Positions 1 through 7,615 of a DNA stretch of 15,344 nt are shown piece after piece; within the stretch, counting starts at the first letter, position 1, and every line of letters starts with the position of its first letter. Origin of the DNA: a bacterium. GTDB lineage: Bacteria; Patescibacteriota; WWE3; 2-01-FULL-39-13; JAQBTZ01. Under the pieces are notes generated by a model. It did no database searches and was not told where the DNA came from. It worked only from the letters and a program-made list of their open reading frames with translations. The translations under genes were made by a program, and so were the position numbers. Location of the stretch: the NCBI GenBank assembly GCA_027624675.1, contig JAQBTZ010000005.1, positions 1 through 15,344 on the forward strand. Direction: 5' to 3'.

Positions 1-2646
1 TTTCTATTATTAAGTGGCAACGGTCCGCTTGGGTTTTTATATGAATGGTTTAGGGAAATCAGTCCTGTGTTTAGGGAAGTTTTTAGGTTTACTTACACAA
101 AATTTTCACCAGTTGCAATATTGTCTTACTCATTTATGTTTGGTTTAGGTATTAGCTATCTACTTTCTTTTAAAAACAAAGTTACGAAAAAGGTGGTTAT
201 ATTTGTATTTCCTGTTTTATTGTTTTTATTTGTTTTTCCTATGTTTAAGGGTGAGTTGTTTTATGGAAATTTAAAGTTAAAAATTCCAGAAAGTTATTTT
301 CAAGTATATAAATACTTTGGAGAGCAAAATGTAAATTCGAGAATTGTTGATTTACCACAAAATACATTTTGGAGTTGGAGATATTCCACTTGGGGGTACC
401 GAGGTTCTGGCTTTTTGTGGTATGGTATAGAACAGCCAATTTTAGACAGGGCATTTGACGTGTGGAATCATAGTAACGAACAGTTTTATGACGAGTTTCA
501 ATATGCTGTATATAGCGAAAATACTACTTTACTGGCTAGCACTTTCCACAAATACGACGTAGGCTTTTTAATATTAGACAAATCAATTATTGCCCCTGGT
601 GCGCCTAATGCTACATTTATCCCCCAAACTAAAAAATTGCTTGCTGGTATGGAAAATGTAACCCTAGAAAAAACCTATGGCGATGTTGAGGTATACAAGA
701 TTAACCTTCCAGTTAAAAGCAATAAATGGGTGGTTGCACCTGAAAAATATATTAATACTCAAACTAAGTTTACGTTTAGCAATGTAGATAGCTTTAGTAG
801 TTTGGGAGTGCCCTATATAAAGTCTTTCACCTCCGAGGTGAAAGACTTAAATAACAACACCCCCGACATGCCTGCACAGGCAGGGGTGAAAGAGATGGTG
901 GATTTTCCTTTTGCAGATGATAACAAGCTGGCTGTTGCGGTTTCGCAAAATAATCTTGACATCGTTTCGTCATCTAGGTATTTAAATGTGCCTGATCTAC
1001 CTGCTGATAAGCCAATCCCTGCTAATTTATCAATCAGTGACAATAATCTAAATATTCAATATTTCTATCCAAGTATAGTTTCCGGTGGAAAGATAGTTTA
1101 TGCACCTAAATTTTCAGAAGCAAAAGAGATTGGCAATCAAGATAAAAACCTGCTAATTAATAACAAACTGTTTTTACACCCTAAAATGGCTACATTATTA
1201 GATAAAAATTCGAGTGCAGTAATATTTGATTCTAAACTTTCAGGGTTTACTGATCTAAGTAACGATATTTATACAGCTTTAGCAGTAGACTGTGGTGGGG
1301 GAGTTGGGGAATTTGGCAAAAGGGTAAACGTAAGTGCTAAAAGTGTTGAGGTGTTTTTGAAAAATAAAAATTCTTGTGTGGTGTTTATGCCTGACCTATC
1401 TGTTAAAACGGCAAGTGTTGTAAAGGTAGAGTTTGAGTATAAGGCAACTGAGGGTTCTAGACCTTTGTACTGTTTGTCATACAACGACACAGGTGAGTGT
1501 TTAAATGAAAAATACGAAAATGCACCTAAGGCAATTAGTAACGAATTTGTACAATATGTAGATTATATTTATGTTGAAAACCCTGTAAATTATAAGTTTT
1601 TGGCAATTTTAGAGAGTGATGACAAACAAACAGAGCAATCAGCAGAGTTTAGAAATATCGCAATTACATCTTATAATGTTTTGCAAAACGTAAGTTTGGT
1701 TCCAGATAGTAAGTCATATGTGATTGGTACCACATTACAAATTGATTCAGATACAAAAATTATCTTGCCAGATTATGGCAATTTAAATCAAGATTATCCT
1801 GCTGGGCACAATGCCTATAACAGTAGCCCTAAAAACTGTGATAACTTTAACGAAACTAGCTTTGATCGAAAATATTCTTTAGGAAAGTACACATACGAAG
1901 CAGAAGATGCAGTAAGCTGTGACAGTTTAGATACTGTAAACATTAATACCAGCTCAAGTTACCTTGTTGATTTTGTATATAAAAACATAGAAGGCAAAGG
2001 TTTAGATGTGTGTTTTGCAAGTGGGGTATTGCAAAAGTGTATGTTGCAAGATAGATTATTGACCGTAAAGGATAGGGTTTATGATACAGGTAACGTAAAA
2101 ACAGAAAGTTTTATTATGCCAAGCTATCCATCTGCTGAAAAGATCCAGATTAATATAGGTAATCAGTCGATAGGGCGGGTTAAGACAGTAAACGAGTTGT
2201 ATCAGGTACAGACTAGGTATATTCCATATGAATGGCTAAAAAATATCTATGCCTCAACAACCCCAGGGGTTGTTGGTAAACCCCTGGGGTTGTCTAACAG
2301 GTTAAAAGTTATTGAGGTTAAAAAAACTCATACATATAAATATGAGGTAATAACAAATGGTGAAAATGGCTTATTGATTTTAAACCAGTCATTTGATAAA
2401 GGGTGGATAATGTTTCCAAAAGTACATTTCCCTAATTTCCCAGATGTTAGGAAAGATCATGTTTTAGTAAACAACTGGGCTAATGGTTGGATAATAAATA
2501 ACGGCACTAACTTGATACAAGATACTAGATACACGATACTATTCTGGCCACAGTACATGCAGTTTGCAGGGTACCTTGTATTAGGTTTATGGATAATATA
2601 TTTACTGCTACTTACTATTCGGAAAAGATTAACTACAAATGCTTGA
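1..2646 (+). CDS. C-terminal part of a large GT-C-like membrane glycosyltransferase (5' end outside window)
   Basis: The frame is open from base 1, so the gene starts upstream; the GTG at 67 is an internal codon, not a start. About 881 residues are visible. The first ~75 include a loop with NGPLGFLYEW and FRFTYTKF, resembling the segment before the last helices of YfhO/arabinofuranosyltransferase-like GT-C proteins, then two hydrophobic helices. A long predicted extracytoplasmic region follows (IVDLPQ, WGYRGSGFLWYG). Near the C terminus come GLLILNQSFDKGW and HVLVNNWANGW, then FWPQYMQFAGY running into a final helix and a basic tail RKRLTTNA. Such proteins are expected to move polyprenyl-linked sugars onto surface polymers or proteins outside the membrane. 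The catalytic N-terminal part is missing, so the reaction cannot be assigned. The coding sequence carries two palindromic segments (820-888 and 2257-2293) that keep the frame. A terminator lies 87 bp downstream. Confidence 0.72.
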   Translation, partial: FLLLSGNGPLGFLYEWFREISPVFREVFRFTYTKFSPVAILSYSFMFGLGISYLLSFKNKVTKKVVIFVFPVLLFLFVFPMFKGELFYGNLKLKIPESYFQVYKYFGEQNVNSRIVDLPQNTFWSWRYSTWGYRGSGFLWYGIEQPILDRAFDVWNHSNEQFYDEFQYAVYSENTTLLASTFHKYDVGFLILDKSIIAPGAPNATFIPQTKKLLAGMENVTLEKTYGDVEVYKINLPVKSNKWVVAPEKYINTQTKFTFSNVDSFSSLGVPYIKSFTSEVKDLNNNTPDMPAQAGVKEMVDFPFADDNKLAVAVSQNNLDIVSSSRYLNVPDLPADKPIPANLSISDNNLNIQYFYPSIVSGGKIVYAPKFSEAKEIGNQDKNLLINNKLFLHPKMATLLDKNSSAVIFDSKLSGFTDLSNDIYTALAVDCGGGVGEFGKRVNVSAKSVEVFLKNKNSCVVFMPDLSVKTASVVKVEFEYKATEGSRPLYCLSYNDTGECLNEKYENAPKAISNEFVQYVDYIYVENPVNYKFLAILESDDKQTEQSAEFRNIAITSYNVLQNVSLVPDSKSYVIGTTLQIDSDTKIILPDYGNLNQDYPAGHNAYNSSPKNCDNFNETSFDRKYSLGKYTYEAEDAVSCDSLDTVNINTSSSYLVDFVYKNIEGKGLDVCFASGVLQKCMLQDRLLTVKDRVYDTGNVKTESFIMPSYPSAEKIQINIGNQSIGRVKTVNELYQVQTRYIPYEWLKNIYASTTPGVVGKPLGLSNRLKVIEVKKTHTYKYEVITNGENGLLILNQSFDKGWIMFPKVHFPNFPDVRKDHVLVNNWANGWIINNGTNLIQDTRYTILFWPQYMQFAGYLVLGLWIIYLLLLTIRKRLTTNA
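820..888. repeat. In-frame nested palindromic element inside the GT-C-like gene
   Basis: Bases 820-833 and 835-848 are perfect 14-bp inverted repeats separated by one base. A second palindromic unit follows: cacccc (858-863) pairs with ggggtg (883-888) and encloses gcctg (870-874)/caggc (877-881). The stretch encodes a hydrophilic peptide including SFTSEVKD and MPAQAG. The GC-rich core resembles cores in the intergenic repeats at 12042-12059 and 14450-14503. That suggests a mobile palindromic element that landed in a coding region without breaking it, like the Rickettsia palindromic elements; this parallel is an inference. Confidence 0.65.
2257..2293. repeat. Compound palindrome in the 3' part of the GT-C-like gene
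   Basis: Arms 2257-2271 and 2279-2293 are perfect 15-bp inverted repeats around a 7-nt spacer. Each arm is itself close to palindromic (aacccc-a/t-ggggtt). It encodes TTPGVVGKPLGL and keeps the frame. The nested design is like the other palindromic elements in the window. Confidence 0.6.
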
Positions 2647-2732
2647 AATTTAGTAAAAATTGTATTAATATATCAATTATAATTAGGGTACAAACATTGA
2701 AAGCTTAGGAACGAAAATAATTTAATTTAGCT

Positions 2733-2771
2733 AACCCCCCCCCGGATCTTATGAGAGCCGGGGTTTTTTTA
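2733..2771 (+). terminator. Rho-independent terminator
   Basis: ccccgg (2740-2745) pairs with ccgggg (2758-2763). The stem continues inward through tctt/gaga-type pairs with one mismatch, and a run of seven T follows (2764-2770). Nine consecutive C at 2735-2743 could let the stem slide. It ends the GT-C-like gene's transcript. The 87 bp between that gene's stop and this hairpin are A+T-rich, with no gene seen. Confidence 0.85.
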
Positions 2772-2792
2772 TTGTGTTAACATTAATCTATT

Positions 2793-3048
2793 ATGAAATC
2801 TTTAGTGATATTTGATGGGTCTAATTTTTATCATTTTTGTAAAAGGAGCGATTAAAGGTGATTATGATAAGTTTTACTTAATTTCATCTGATACAGATTT
2901 AATTCCGGCAATTGATATTGCAAAAAGTGAGAATAAACAGGTGATTTATGTAAGCTTTGAGCACAAAATCGTAAGCCACGCACTAAAAAATGTTTGCACA
3001 GACCAGGTTATAATAACTAAAAAAATGATAGAAAAATTTGCAACGTGA
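2793..3048 (+). pseudogene. Collapsed NYN/LabA-type (DUF88) RNase gene, internal deletion plus frame break
   Basis: ATG at 2793 opens a 20-codon frame, MKSLVIFDGSNFYHFCKRSD, ending in TAA at 2853-2855. This matches the first strand of NYN-domain proteins (hydrophobics, then D-G-S/N-N). In the +1 frame, starting near GAIKGDYDKFY (about 2845), the C-terminal NYN half appears: LISSDTDLIPAIDIAKS, QVIYVSFEHKIVSHALKNVC and a terminal ITKKMIEKF, stop at 3046-3048. NYN proteins normally have about 80-100 residues between these parts, including the middle aspartate helix; here they are absent. The simplest reading is an internal deletion with a junction near 2841-2850 that also changed frame. Reading the second half as a gene from TTG 2812 gives a meaningless hydrophobic N terminus. 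No good promoter was seen; it is probably non-functional. Confidence 0.78.
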
Positions 3049-3087
3049 TTTATTATGTTCCAATTGCCTTTGCAAAAATCTAAACCC

Positions 3088-3116
3088 TTGACCATAACCC
3101 TATAGTGTGTTACTAT
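3088..3116 (+). promoter_or_regulatory. Sigma70-type promoter of the DUF11 surface protein gene
   Basis: TTGACC (3088-3093), a 17-nt spacer, then TACTAT (3111-3116). The predicted transcription start is near 3123, giving a leader of about 36 nt before ATG 3159. No Shine-Dalgarno sequence is visible in the leader. Confidence 0.72.
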
Positions 3117-3158
3117 ATTAAAGTATTAATTAAATCATCCCCGCCCAACAATAAATTT

Positions 3159-3854
3159 ATGAAGAATTTTGCAAAAATATTAATAGCTATAGTTATATTT
3201 TCTTTTACATTTGCAGGTGTTTCATTTGCTAAAGAAATTTGTACCACACAGTATGGTGGGGGACAGACCTGTGTCAATGTTGATGAAGATTCAACACTTA
3301 CAATAGATAAGACAATATATAATCCAGATCATAAAAAATACGAGGATCATGTTCAGTCTGATAGCTACGTGTTTACTGCGGGAGAAGAGATAAAATTTAA
3401 AATTTCTGTTGAAAATACAGGTAAGGTGACTTATAAAAAATTAGTAATAACTGACGAGCTACCTGATTTTGTAGAGTTTGTTAAGTTTACAGGTGACGAT
3501 ACAGGTTCAATTAGCGACAATAAAAGACAACTAACCTGGGGCTTTTCTAACTTTAAGCCAGGTGATGAGGTGACAGTTGAGTTTACTGCAAAGGTAGTTA
3601 AAGAAAGTTTGTTACCAGATAGTAGTGGAGATATGCAAACTACAAACATCACAAGAGTTGAGGGTATAAGAAAAGATAATAATGAGAAAGATACTAATGC
3701 AGACTACTCTAGATTTTATATTAGACTACCAAGGGTAAAAGGTGCTGTAACACAGTTACCAGAGGCAGGACCAACAAGCTGGGTATTTGCACTAGGTTTG
3801 ATAATTTTAGGATTAGGTATTAAAAAGAATATAGATAGAGCAATTTTAAGGTAA
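3159..3854 (+). CDS. Secreted DUF11-domain surface protein with LPEAG sorting signal
   Basis: ATG 3159 is chosen because it begins a clean signal peptide (MKNFAKILIAIVIF... with cleavage near SFA-KE) and lies downstream of the 3088 promoter; an in-frame GTG at 3105 would sit on the promoter. The product is 231 aa. Residues about 50-150 look like a DUF11 / conserved-repeat beta-sandwich (SYVFTAGEEIKFKISVENTG, ITDELPDFVEFV, LTWGFSNFKPGDEVTVEFTAKV). The C terminus (residues 200-231) has LPEAGPTSW, a hydrophobic helix and a charged tail with KK and R, the layout of a sortase signal with A in place of T. It is probably attached to, or polymerised on, the cell surface by the sortase encoded at 4752. 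A strong terminator follows directly, so this should be the most expressed gene of the locus. Confidence 0.88.
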   Translation: MKNFAKILIAIVIFSFTFAGVSFAKEICTTQYGGGQTCVNVDEDSTLTIDKTIYNPDHKKYEDHVQSDSYVFTAGEEIKFKISVENTGKVTYKKLVITDELPDFVEFVKFTGDDTGSISDNKRQLTWGFSNFKPGDEVTVEFTAKVVKESLLPDSSGDMQTTNITRVEGIRKDNNEKDTNADYSRFYIRLPRVKGAVTQLPEAGPTSWVFALGLIILGLGIKKNIDRAILR

Positions 3855-3861
3855 TAATTTC

Positions 3862-3895
3862 AGCACTGCACCACAAAGGGTGCAGTGCTTTTTTT
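3862..3895 (+). terminator. Strong intrinsic terminator directly abutting the next start codon
   Basis: Perfect 11-bp stem (3862-3872 with 3879-3889), 6-nt loop, then a T run up to 3895. The ATG of the next gene is at 3896, with no space for a promoter or ribosome site between. It probably works as a partial terminator that lowers expression of the second substrate and the sortase relative to the first substrate. Confidence 0.9.
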
Positions 3896-4747
3896 ATGCA
3901 AAAAAGAATATTAATCTTAATAGGAATAGTTATAATAGTTGTAGCAGGATTATTATTTGCCAGGGAGAAATTTGGCATTAATCTTAATCCATTGTCATAT
4001 CTTAACCCAAAAACTAATACTAAAATAACATTTAGTAATATAGAAATTGACAATTTAAGTGGGTTTAGAGTTATTCCTAAGTCATATATTGCAGGGGAAA
4101 CAGTAGAAATTGTAGCTGGCTTTAAGAATAATGGTGCAGATGACTCTACTGATTCATTTACATTTAAAGCATACATGGTAGATGGTGTTTGGGATACTCT
4201 TAAAAAAGATATTAAATATCAAGACAGAGCAAGTGCTGCCATAAGTTTAGAGGGTAAAGAGTTGTTTTCAGAATCAGATTTAATGCAGATGGTAAAAGAA
4301 TCAGAATGTATGCCAATAGAGGGCAATTGTTACGATAATATTAATCTTAATGATCAGAATAATAAGTTTGGGGGTATAGAGGTAAAGTTTGAAGAACCTA
4401 GCTACGAGATCAAGTTTGATTCAACTGTAGCAAGTAAAGCTAGTTTTACACAAAACATTAGTTTTATAACAGAGGACTGTGGTTACTATATGTTGGTGCT
4501 AGGTAATAAAAAATACTGGACATCTGCTGAAAGTGGGGTTAGTAAGGTGGCTTTTATTGCTGTAACAGAGTGTACAGCACCAGGTCAGATTGCATCTGGG
4601 GTTAGTGATACAAGATTGGATGATAGCACCGTTATAACACAACCTGTAGTTGTAGTAGAACTTCCTCAGGCTGGAGCAACTAGTTGGTTTATAGCAGTTG
4701 GTATAATTATGGTAGGGCTGTTTGTAAAAAAGAAAGCAAAGGCATAA
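3896..4747 (+). CDS. Membrane-exported surface protein with LPQAG sorting signal
   Basis: This is a 283-aa protein starting with a hydrophobic export/anchor segment (MQKRILILIGIVIIVVAGLL). The body is predicted extracytoplasmic. It has a CARDB/DUF11-like stretch (YIAGETVEIVAGFKNNGADD) around residues 64-83 and several cysteines (ECMPIEGNC, EDCGYY, TECTAPG) that could form disulfides. No family was recognised with confidence. Residues 256-283 are LPQAGATSW, a hydrophobic helix and KKKAKA, matching the DUF11 protein's sorting signal at LP-x-AG-x-TSW. The ATG comes immediately after the preceding terminator's T tract and has no Shine-Dalgarno; no in-frame later start would preserve the signal segment. 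Four bases separate its stop from the sortase ATG. It is probably the second sortase substrate, perhaps a base or tip protein; that role is inferred. Confidence 0.82.
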   Translation: MQKRILILIGIVIIVVAGLLFAREKFGINLNPLSYLNPKTNTKITFSNIEIDNLSGFRVIPKSYIAGETVEIVAGFKNNGADDSTDSFTFKAYMVDGVWDTLKKDIKYQDRASAAISLEGKELFSESDLMQMVKESECMPIEGNCYDNINLNDQNNKFGGIEVKFEEPSYEIKFDSTVASKASFTQNISFITEDCGYYMLVLGNKKYWTSAESGVSKVAFIAVTECTAPGQIASGVSDTRLDDSTVITQPVVVVELPQAGATSWFIAVGIIMVGLFVKKKAKA

Positions 4748-4751
4748 GTAT

Positions 4752-5387
4752 ATGTTAAGGAAAATCTCATACTGGGTCTTAGTAGGTGTTATTTCTTGTG
4801 CGGTAATAGTACTAATTGACACGTATAAATACCAGTTAGACCAGAAAAAAGGCACTGTGACAATAGATGCAAAAGCGTCTGAGTTAGAACCTAACAAAGC
4901 AATTTCAGCATCTTTTAACTCAATTAGGCAAAAAGAATTGTTTATTCCAAAATATATATCCATTAATTCAATAGGGCTTATTAATGCACAAATTGAGCAA
5001 GTTGGTGTAGAACCTAACGGAGCAATGGGTGTTCCAACTGACCCAAATATGGTAGGTTGGTATAAAAATGGGCCAATCGCTGGTGAAAAAGGAAACATTG
5101 TATTGGCGGCACATTATGATTGGTACAATGGTGCTAAAGGGGCATTTTATCTGTTAAATAAAGCCAGTGTAGGCGACCAAATTGTGTTAAATAATAACAA
5201 TCAAACAAAGGTTTACCAGGTTTACGAAGTAAAATACGTACCAAATAATGACATTAGCGCTGTTTACGAAGCTTTTCGCAATACTACTAATCAAGAGATA
5301 ACTTTGATATCATGTGGTGGGGTTTGGGATTTACTAACCAAGTCTTACGATCAAAGATTTTTAGTTAAAGGGGTATTAGTTAATTAA
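4752..5387 (+). CDS. Class E/F-type sortase (transpeptidase) for LPxAG substrates
   Basis: This 211-aa protein has one N-terminal membrane helix (residues about 5-23), so the catalytic domain faces outward. The sortase domain begins at about 65 (PKYISINSIGLINAQIEQVG). It contains VPTDPNMVGWYKNGPIAGE, LAAHYD with catalytic His121, GAFYLL, GDQIVL, and TLISCGG with catalytic Cys188. Arg202 (SYDQRF) is the expected third residue. The family cleaves an LPxTG-like signal at a Thr-Gly bond and joins the substrate to an amine. Both upstream neighbours end in LPxAG, so this enzyme may accept Ala in place of Thr; this is inferred from proximity. It is co-directional with and 4 nt from the LPQAG gene, and no own promoter or Shine-Dalgarno was seen, so expression likely depends on read-through of the terminator at 3862-3895. 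Confidence 0.9.
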   Translation: MLRKISYWVLVGVISCAVIVLIDTYKYQLDQKKGTVTIDAKASELEPNKAISASFNSIRQKELFIPKYISINSIGLINAQIEQVGVEPNGAMGVPTDPNMVGWYKNGPIAGEKGNIVLAAHYDWYNGAKGAFYLLNKASVGDQIVLNNNNQTKVYQVYEVKYVPNNDISAVYEAFRNTTNQEITLISCGGVWDLLTKSYDQRFLVKGVLVN

Positions 5388-5392
5388 TTTGC

Positions 5393-5421
5393 TTGCTATT
5401 TTTTTGTTAGGTGGTTACAAT
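5393..5421 (+). promoter_or_regulatory. Sigma70-type promoter of rho with a long leader
   Basis: TTGCTA (5393-5398), a 17-nt spacer, TACAAT (5416-5421). Transcription would start near 5428, leaving a leader of about 123 nt before ATG 5551. The leader is A+T-rich, with only weak pairing (5430-5434 with 5443-5447). Rho genes are often autoregulated by termination in their leader, which could apply here. Confidence 0.68.
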
Positions 5422-5550
5422 GTTTGTTGATACTTATTAATTAGTATTTTGTTTCCAAGATTAATTTTGTTTCGCAAGTTTAATCCATAAATTAAAGTCT
5501 AAAACTTAAAATCCATGTATTCATTATCCGTATTAATTAAAAAATAAATT

Positions 5551-6789
5551 ATGTTAGACGAAAAAAAGATTGTTGAACCTAATATTAAAAGTTCAACAGC
5601 ATCACCTGTAGCACCTGTTCAGTTTAGATCAGATGATCCTAGTCAAAAGTATACAGATGAAGAGGTATTAAAAGTAGAAGGTTTTCTTGAAATCCTACAA
5701 GACTATGGGGTGTTAAGAGCAAAAGATGCAGAGCTTGTAGTAACAGAGTATGACAACTTTCCAACCGATGTATATATCTCGCAGTCTCAGATTAGAAGGT
5801 TTTCTTTAAGGAAAGGCGATTTAATAGAGGGTTTAGCAAGACCACCTAAAGAGAATGAAAGATATTTATCTTTATTAAAAATTGTAAAGGTTAGTGGACA
5901 AAGCCCCGAAGAGGCAAGAAAGCGACCAAGATTTGAAAAACTTGTGCCAATTTTCCCTAAAGAGTGGTTAAGATTAGAGTATGATAAAGATGAGATGTCT
6001 ACAAGATTAATTGATCTAGTTTCTCCAATTGGTAGGGGCCAAAGAGGAATGATAGTGGCTCCACCTAAAGCTGGAAAAACATGGTTACTTAAGGCAATTG
6101 CAAAGGGAATTACTACAAATTATCCTGAAATTACATTATTGGTTGCTCTAATTGGAGAAAGACCAGAAGAGGTTACTGATATGCAAAGAAGTGTAGAGGG
6201 AGAAGTTGTTGCAAGTAACTTTGACGAACCGGCTGAAAATCATACCAGAACAGCCGAGATGGTTTTAGAGCGAGCAAAAAGAATGGCAGAAACTGGAAAG
6301 GATGTTGTCATACTTATGGACTCAATTACCCGTTTAGCACGAGCTTACAATACAGTGCTACCTCCTTCTGGTAGAACACTTTCTGGTGGTATTGACCCAA
6401 TTGCCCTATATCCTCCTAAGCACTTTTTTGGAGCTGCACGAAATTTTGAAGATGCAGGTAGCTTAACGATTTTAGCTACAGCTTTAGTTGATACAGGTTC
6501 AAAAATGGACGACGTTATCTACGAAGAGTTTAAGGGAACAGGTAATATGGAACTTCACCTTGATAGGTCTTTAAGTGAAAGAAGAATTTATCCAGCAATT
6601 GATATTGTAAGATCAGGTACAAGACACGAAGAGTTACTATATGGTGACAAATTAGACACAATTTTTAGTTTGCGAAGAATGATTGATTTGTTAGATGATA
6701 GAGAGGCTACAAGCCTGGTACTACAAAGACTTAAAAAGACAAAAGACAATAAAGAGTTTTTGAAAACTCTAAGTGACGGTGGGAAATAA
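5551..6789 (+). CDS. rho: Transcription termination factor Rho
   Basis: This 412-aa protein is close to the E. coli Rho length. Rho is a hexameric RNA-dependent ATPase/translocase that releases RNA from elongating polymerase. The primary RNA-binding OSB domain spans about residues 43-115 ([33 protein letters not shown]). The Walker A motif is APPKAGKT (170-177), the Walker [15 protein letters not shown] (254-267). The Q-loop/R-loop region is [19 protein letters not shown] (315-333) and the SGTRHEELL segment 355-363. About 40 N-terminal residues precede the OSB, with no long inserted domain. The family motif LIDERPEEVT reads [10 protein letters not shown] here, with Gly202 at the place of the E. 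coli Asp210. ATG 5551 fits and has no Shine-Dalgarno. A methyltransferase gene follows 12 bp downstream. Confidence 0.97.
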   Translation: MLDEKKIVEPNIKSSTASPVAPVQFRSDDPSQKYTDEEVLKVEGFLEILQDYGVLRAKDAELVVTEYDNFPTDVYISQSQIRRFSLRKGDLIEGLARPPKENERYLSLLKIVKVSGQSPEEARKRPRFEKLVPIFPKEWLRLEYDKDEMSTRLIDLVSPIGRGQRGMIVAPPKAGKTWLLKAIAKGITTNYPEITLLVALIGERPEEVTDMQRSVEGEVVASNFDEPAENHTRTAEMVLERAKRMAETGKDVVILMDSITRLARAYNTVLPPSGRTLSGGIDPIALYPPKHFFGAARNFEDAGSLTILATALVDTGSKMDDVIYEEFKGTGNMELHLDRSLSERRIYPAIDIVRSGTRHEELLYGDKLDTIFSLRRMIDLLDDREATSLVLQRLKKTKDNKEFLKTLSDGGK

Positions 6790-6801
6790 CAGAATCATTA
6801 T

Positions 6802-7569
6802 ATGTCTTTAAAATCTTATTTAGCATACAAAATAGGTTTTACTGATGTTGATGATAACTTTCAGAAGTTTTATAATGTTTCTTTTGAAATACAAAGATTC
6901 TTAGATAATAACGAGGAAAGACAATCAGTGCTTAAAGTCGTTAGACCTTATACCCATGTAAATTATGCAAGGTTAAAATTTTTATGGAAACTTGCAGGTA
7001 AAGTTTCAAGAAATAAAATTAATGGTGCATTTGTTGAAACTGGTGTTTGGCGTGGTGGATGTGCCGGAATTTTAGCCTATATCTCCAAAAAGTATAATTA
7101 CCAAAATAAACTGTATTTCTTTGATTCATTTGAAGGCTTGCCACAGCCTTCAATAAAAGATGGGAGAGATGCAAAGATATTTGCAAATGGCGAAAGTAAA
7201 GGTGATCTTAAATCAATAAAAAAAGTAAAAGCAGAAGAAGGTTATATTAAAGAATTATTATTTGAAAAATTAGAAATTGATCCAACAAAAGTATATATAA
7301 TTAAAGGTTGGTTTCAAGACACACTGGCAAAAAATAAAAACAGAATAGGCAAAATTGCAATATTAAGATTAGACGGGGATTGGTATGAATCGACAAAAGT
7401 GGCATTAGAAAATCTTTATGATTTAGTTGTTCCAGGTGGGTATATAATAATCGACGATTATTATTTTTGGGATGGATGTAAAAAGGCTGTCGATGAATTT
7501 ATATCAAACAATAATTTAAAGGTTGAGATCAAAAGACAAGATGCCTCTGGGGCATATTTTATTAAGTAA
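6802..7569 (+). CDS. TylF/MycF-like SAM-dependent O-methyltransferase
   Basis: This 255-aa protein resembles the TylF/macrocin O-methyltransferase family, which uses S-adenosylmethionine and a divalent metal to methylate sugar hydroxyls. The SAM-binding motif is ETGVWRGG (79-86), followed by FFDSFEGLP (106-114). Metal-binding and catalytic acids are in LRLDGDWYESTKVALENLY (189-206) and IIIDDYYFWDGCKKAVDEF (215-233). It ends with the typical strand AYFIK. It is probably cotranscribed with rho (12 bp gap, same strand), though a link to termination is unlikely. A sugar or lipid-linked glycan of the cell surface is a plausible substrate, since a glycosyltransferase gene lies in the same window; that is inferred. 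No Shine-Dalgarno is present. Confidence 0.87.
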   Translation: MSLKSYLAYKIGFTDVDDNFQKFYNVSFEIQRFLDNNEERQSVLKVVRPYTHVNYARLKFLWKLAGKVSRNKINGAFVETGVWRGGCAGILAYISKKYNYQNKLYFFDSFEGLPQPSIKDGRDAKIFANGESKGDLKSIKKVKAEEGYIKELLFEKLEIDPTKVYIIKGWFQDTLAKNKNRIGKIAILRLDGDWYESTKVALENLYDLVVPGGYIIIDDYYFWDGCKKAVDEFISNNNLKVEIKRQDASGAYFIK

Positions 7570-7583
7570 TTTTCTTTGATGAT

Positions 7584-7611
7584 AGATAATATACAATATT
7601 GTACATTATCT
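7584..7611. repeat. 28-bp imperfect palindrome between convergent genes
   Basis: Bases 7584-7597 and 7598-7611 are inverted repeats with one mismatched pair (7591/7604). It lies between the convergent methyltransferase and AbiEii genes. Neither strand has a T run after it, so it is not a standard intrinsic terminator; it could be a weak bidirectional terminator or a protein-binding site. Confidence 0.5.
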
Positions 7612-7615
7612 GTAA

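Noticed and set aside
67..69. GTG at 67 as start of the first gene
   Set aside because: The frame is open to base 1 and the upstream residues fit the family, so this is an internal valine.
245..1490. Minus-strand open frames under the first gene
   Set aside because: Shadows of a well-supported plus-strand coding sequence. One simply contains the reverse reading of the palindrome at 820-848.
2660..2770. Small RNA from a TATAAT at 2678 to the terminator at 2771
   Set aside because: No -35 is present at 16-18 nt upstream and there is no other support; the terminator is explained by the preceding gene.
2812..3048. A 78-aa gene starting at TTG 2812
   Set aside because: The first ten residues come from the wrong frame of the true NYN start at 2793. 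The region is better read as a decayed gene.
3820..4176. Minus-strand open frame of 118 codons
   Set aside because: It overlaps the terminator and the LPQAG gene on the opposite strand and shows no recognisable protein features.
4499..5098. Long open frame on the minus strand (199 codons)
   Set aside because: It is antisense to the C terminus of the LPQAG protein and the sortase, both strongly supported. Its translation is low-complexity and shows no domain.
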